Shown here: positions 60,358 through 64,000 of the stretch, in pieces
Numbering within the stretch: position 1 is the first letter of the stretch
How the letters are laid out: every line of letters begins with the position of its first letter
Assembly: GCA_030765065.1 (NCBI GenBank)
Contig: CM060977.1
Span: 156,684,052 to 156,748,051 of the forward strand
Direction: 5' to 3'
Length of the DNA stretch: 64,000 nt
Source of the DNA: Deroplatys truncata
Taxonomy: Eukaryota > Arthropoda > Insecta > Mantodea > Mantidae
Made by a program: the position numbers and the translations under genes
The notes under the pieces: generated by a model
Databases searched by the model: none
Told to the model about the DNA's origin: nothing
What the model saw: only the letters and a program-made list of their open reading frames with translations

Positions 60358-61552
60358 CAGTAAAACCTGTCTTCAGCGGAATTGAACGGGACTCTCGAAC
60401 ATTTCCGATAAAGATAGATTTCGGTTTAACGAAGGTAGGCCTAGGCTATTAACAAAATTAAACATAAACATGTACATATTCTCACGTTTGAAACGCAATG
60501 ATTTATTCGGTAACACGCGGAATTCAGTCCCATCTCGTCGTCGTTTGCTATGTTTTCAGGCTCGTATCCTTCAATTATTGAAGGTAGTTTAGCAATCCAA
60601 TCAGCGATGGTTTCAATATTAACGTCATTCGATTCACCACAAAGTTCGTTAAAAATTATTTGATGTCTTTTGCGGAAACTCTCCAAACAACCATTAGATG
60701 CTTTGAATTCAGTCTTACCCAGTTTTTCAGCTACCTTTTTAGCATATTCCTGTAACATAGGCCCCGATATGTGGTGATGTTTTGCCCTAACACTTACGAA
60801 CCACCCCCCACACTATTTCATTAATGTCCTGGTTTTCAGTTTTCGTAAGTTCTCTCTTTGGTTTTCCATTAGCACAATTTTCCCACCGCTTCAGAATTTC
60901 TGTTTTCTTCTTTAGAATCTCGTAAACTTGAGTTTTACTTACGTTGAACACCTACATGGTCTGCTTTACACTCAATTTATCACGTTCACTAGCACAAATC
61001 ACTTTCACTCTCGTGTTAAGATTTAGCACAACTCTTGTTTTCGAAGCCATGGTAGCTATTGCTGAACTAGATCATCGTCACGTATGCAAGTTTAGAGGTG
61101 TACTGCTTAGAGCTTACAAGTCATTAGAGCAGGAAATGGAAAGGAAAGAGACAACAATAAAAGACAATCAGCCGTGCTTAATGTTAACTTAACTATACAG
61201 TGAAGGATGAATGTGACATGTTTCTCAATATTCAGACCGCCATTAGCGCAACCCCCTCCTAGTCTGGTCAGGTAGCAGCAAAATGGTTATGTTTCAACTT
61301 AAACATCACGTACTTAGAACAGAGAACACAGACTTTCACAGAGTGCCTGAAAAGTTTCTAAACTCTGCACTCCGGACCTGGAAAGTTTCCGTTAAAAGGC
61401 CTACTTTGATTTCATTGTCCGCATAAGGCAGTTTCCGCTTAATAAAGGGAATTTAGCATGTTTTGCACTGCAAAATTCATGGAACCATGAAATATTTCCG
61501 TTTAAGACAGATTTCCGTTTAACAGGGGTTCCGATGAAGGCAGGTTTTACTG
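60358..61552 (-). mobile_element. Tigger/pogo element, internally deleted, with TIRs
   Basis: Ends are inverted: CAGTAAAACCTGTCTTCAGC at the left and (reverse complement) CAGTAAAACCTGCCTTCATC at the right. TA flanks are at 60356-60357 and 61553-61554. Length 1195 bp; an autonomous Tigger is about twice that. Subterminal TTTCCG(T/A)TTAA-type motifs recur near the right end. Clear CAGT...ACTG pogo-superfamily ends. Confidence 0.92.
60441..61051 (-). pseudogene. Tigger transposase, N-terminal half
   Basis: Begins MASKTRVVLNLNTRVKVICA at 61051, with the CENP-B-type first helix-turn-helix (VFNVSKTQVYEILKKKTEIL). The second DNA-binding domain follows at 60758 (LQEYAKKVAEKLGKTEFKAS, then CLESFRKRH), then LPSIIEGYEPENIANDDEMGL, where the D of NDDE is the first catalytic Asp position. 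Coding stops soon after; the remaining DDE core is deleted. Two in-frame stops lie before the 60758 block (after KQTM and after VVRKC). Dead. Confidence 0.88.
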
Positions 61553-61629
61553 TATAACACAAATATGATTCTTAAATTTTCTCCCTTCACGTCAGAAAGT
61601 CTGATTGAACACTGATGCCGGATTTCACC

Positions 61630-62240
61630 AACTTTCGGCTGGAGGGATGGCAAACTAACACTTTCTCAGTTTTTGTCGTATCGTTCAATGACAATCATAT
61701 CAAAATGACGGTTCGTTAAGTATGACGACTCGTCACATAATTTTGTGAAAGTTAACAATGAATGTTTGCTACGTCTATTTTCATTGGCTGAGATCGTGGC
61801 TTGGACAACAAAACATAAGCGCAACGCATATGCTTAAACTACGCTACGCCCCCTCGATAACGACTGTCACCAAGTACAAAATGCCATCCACCTGTCTCGA
61901 ACAGCATTCCCAACCGGTTGTTGTCAAATATAAGATGTCATGAACAGAACCTGGCCTGCGTACCACAATGTTGGTAATTAGAAAACCTGCACTGCAATCC
62001 GTCTGAATATACTGTATACTACTTCGGCATTGTGCCCACTGAGTGACAAAATGGGCACATGAGTTCAGTCAATTGTGTCTACAACGCTAGGAAAATTAAC
62101 AATTGCATAAAATTCTTGATTGTTTCCGTTTCTTTCTCCATGTATATGCACAATGGATTTCGAAACTCCGATGCAGTCACCATTAATACGGAATGACCAC
62201 CTGGAGAAATAGTGTTACCAATAACTGCTGAATCGGTAAA
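61630..62240 (-). pseudogene. PIF/Harbinger nuclease (HARBI1-like) relic
   Basis: Read across frames on the minus strand: EFYAIVNFPSVVDTID then THVPI (HARBI1 pattern FPNVIGxIDGTHIPI, first D of the DDE), NIVVRRPGSVHDILYL (pattern NVVARWPGSxHDSxIL, second D), FVLGDSRYRGG (pattern LLGDSGYP), and MIVIERYDKN with following SVSLPSLQ (pattern VIERxFGxxKxRFPCL). Order and spacing are right. Stops and shifts occur throughout. The MADF partner was not seen. Confidence 0.65.
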
Positions 62241-62479
62241 AGTAATCGATTTCTGTCCTGGTTCAGTGTCTTACAATATTTTCAACACTCCCATTTTGAT
62301 AATCTGTAAGGAGTCACAAATGTTACGTCATTTGCTTCGTAGTTATGGTTATTTCTATCTCGTATAACAGGTTCTGGCCCATATTTTCAATAAATTCGTT
62401 GAACAACATTTAAATACCGAAAGTATTCATATTCATGGCATGAAAGTGAATGCGATGCCATTTCTTAATAGCCAGAGTA

Positions 62480-62945
62480 CGTACATAACCTTTAAACTAG
62501 AATTGACGGAAGTCAATTATTTGAAGGCAGGAAAATTGAGCCTCCAAAGTTGGTAGGAACTTCGGCTGTCAAAAGGATGACGCACATTGGTGAAACGGAA
62601 CTTCCGCTTTTAACGAGCCGTCAGCAGTTTGACGATGTTGAAATGCCTTGACGACGGTTGCTGAAACCCGGCATGAATGATAGTGTATTTTACACGAGAG
62701 TTGCACCTAAGACTGGGGTCAAGCATAGCTCCAAGATACCCCACCGGTTTTGAAGGTAACCAGGTTAGGATTTCGTAGAATGGAATTTATACAAGGACAA
62801 AGGAAGAAAATGGCCTCAGTCTTGTGGGCCTTAAGTGATATCAGGCGGCGTATTGATGTCTATAGATCGGAATGGGAATTAAAGAGAACCGTGTCGTCGG
62901 CATACATGGTGACAGATGTGGGCATTAGATTTTGGAGATAAATGG
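62480..62945 (-). pseudogene. Decayed LINE reverse-transcriptase fragment
   Basis: The minus strand gives TSVTMYADDTVLFNSHSDL (catalytic YADD), SIRRLISLKAHKTEAIFF and, in another frame, VGYLGAMLDPSLRC (pattern KYLGVxLDxxL). Typical of jockey-like LINE ORF2. 5' and 3' truncated. Confidence 0.6.
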
Positions 62946-62962
62946 GAATATATTGAAAATAA

Positions 62963-63734
62963 TCTTATGTATTACATTCACCCGACTTTCTTTACCCTCT
63001 ATCACTTATTAGAGAGTATATAAATTATCCATATGAAAATTTATTGTCCTATGTACTTCATTTTAATCTAGATAAACTTTGGCAAAAATTGCTGCATTAC
63101 GCATTTCGTTGTGGATATAATGGGAATGGCGATAGTCAAATGTTTTAAACTGGTGCTATATGCTGGCCTTAAAAGAAGTATTGAAGAACTGGAACTGTTA
63201 CTAACGGATATCTCGGAAATGGCTGATGCCACAAAAAAGAGTTATTTGAAATAAATTGTGTGCTTTAAAGAGATTTACATTTTTCGTCTATCGCTTAACG
63301 TTTACCAGTTATACAGGATTATACCTACAAAATTCCTTCCGAAGGAAGAGGACTTCACAGGATATTCCCAAAAATTCGGGATATACATTTTATTTTTCAT
63401 GTAAATATCTTTAATATATGATATTTTAATCACAATCGTTAGAAGTATTTGTTTTTAGAACATAAAAAATCTTGGAAAATGTTTCATGTAACGGAAGGTT
63501 GGAGTGGGGGGGATTTTCTTTAAAATCTTCATGTCACATCTTTGGAAGGTACTGACCTTAAATATCAAGTTGGGTGTTTTCCGACTTTTCATTTTTTAGT
63601 TACGCTGTTCACACACACACCACAGACCTTTTTATAAAAATCCTTTTCTTTTTGATTCAAGGTGCCTAAAAATCCCGATATAAAAATGTTGAGTGGAATG
63701 CAATAACTTCTCTACCTGCTAAGTAGAGAGAGTA
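62963..63734 (-). repeat. HINE family copy V
   Basis: TCTTATGTATTACATTCACC start; short CA tract at 63610-63625; right terminus eroded (ctaagtagagagagt). Belongs with the diverged copies C and E rather than the 35-52 kb group. Confidence 0.78.
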
Positions 63735-63767
63735 AAAAGAGGTGCAAGAATTGAGTCTTCAAAAATA

Positions 63768-63806
63768 TGAAGCAGTATTTTAACACTTAAATAACTTCAG
63801 TCTAAT

Positions 63807-63871
<65 letters not shown>

Positions 63872-64000
63872 AACAGCCCGCCTTAAAGCAATATGTGTAT
63901 GTAACAATATATAAAAAGTGTATATTACAGTCATTGTATATGTTTATATTATTGTATACATGTTCAATAATGTTATGTGAATGTATTACGTAATTTAATA
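63768..64000 (+). mobile_element. LTR-like repeat family, copy 4, cut by the window end
   Basis: First 230 bp of the family (TGAAGCAGTATTTTAACACT). The segment that reads taattatataatataaaat elsewhere has expanded to an (AT)n run at 63809-63867. Continues past the edge. Fossil. Confidence 0.5.

Overview
This is a eukaryotic, almost certainly insect, nuclear window. It is AT-rich, has spliceosomal introns and is dominated by decayed mobile elements. The transposon mix (mariner, Tc1, Tigger, hAT, piggyBac, Harbinger, jockey-like LINEs, tRNA-headed SINEs, Helentron-type elements) and the very large introns suit a TE-rich insect genome. I cannot name the species.

One host gene is convincing: a secreted acid/neutral lipase on the minus strand. 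Five coding exons join in phase: 29704-29772 (signal peptide), 27652-27841, 27459-27573, 11871-12114 (GHSVG nucleophile elbow) and 5394-5546. They give about 257 residues over 24.4 kb. The C-terminal third, with the catalytic Asp and His, is not recognisable in the first 5.4 kb and probably lies beyond the left edge.

Layout. 1-2 kb: LTR-type fossil (gag-like piece and an LTR-like block). 2-5 kb: Helentron-like repeats with a SINE inside. 5.4-29.8 kb: the lipase gene. Its introns hold a 68-bp minisatellite abutting a decayed transposase (8.1-11.1 kb), a heavily decayed jockey-type LINE (13.1-14.5 kb), an LTR-like repeat, piggyBac and mariner relics, a complete non-autonomous hAT element with 8-bp target duplication (20.6-23.0 kb), and a 5'-truncated LINE whose 3' tail carries 5S-rRNA-like modules (25.9-27.1 kb). 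30-35 kb: a near-whole Tc1 element inside a Helentron-like copy, then an LTR-like repeat. 35-52 kb: a dense pile of one Helentron-like family (HINE), repeatedly inserted into itself. 53-59 kb: a fossil hAT transposase interrupted by a mariner, a rearranged two-part element, a long palindromic element and possibly an unidentified GC-rich block. 60-64 kb: an internally deleted Tigger, a Harbinger nuclease relic, a LINE relic, another HINE and an LTR-like repeat running off the end.

The most unusual signal is the HINE family: roughly 22 copies in 64 kb, with at least five self-nesting events that give a relative insertion order. No host operon, CRISPR array, intact rRNA gene or convincing tRNA gene was seen.
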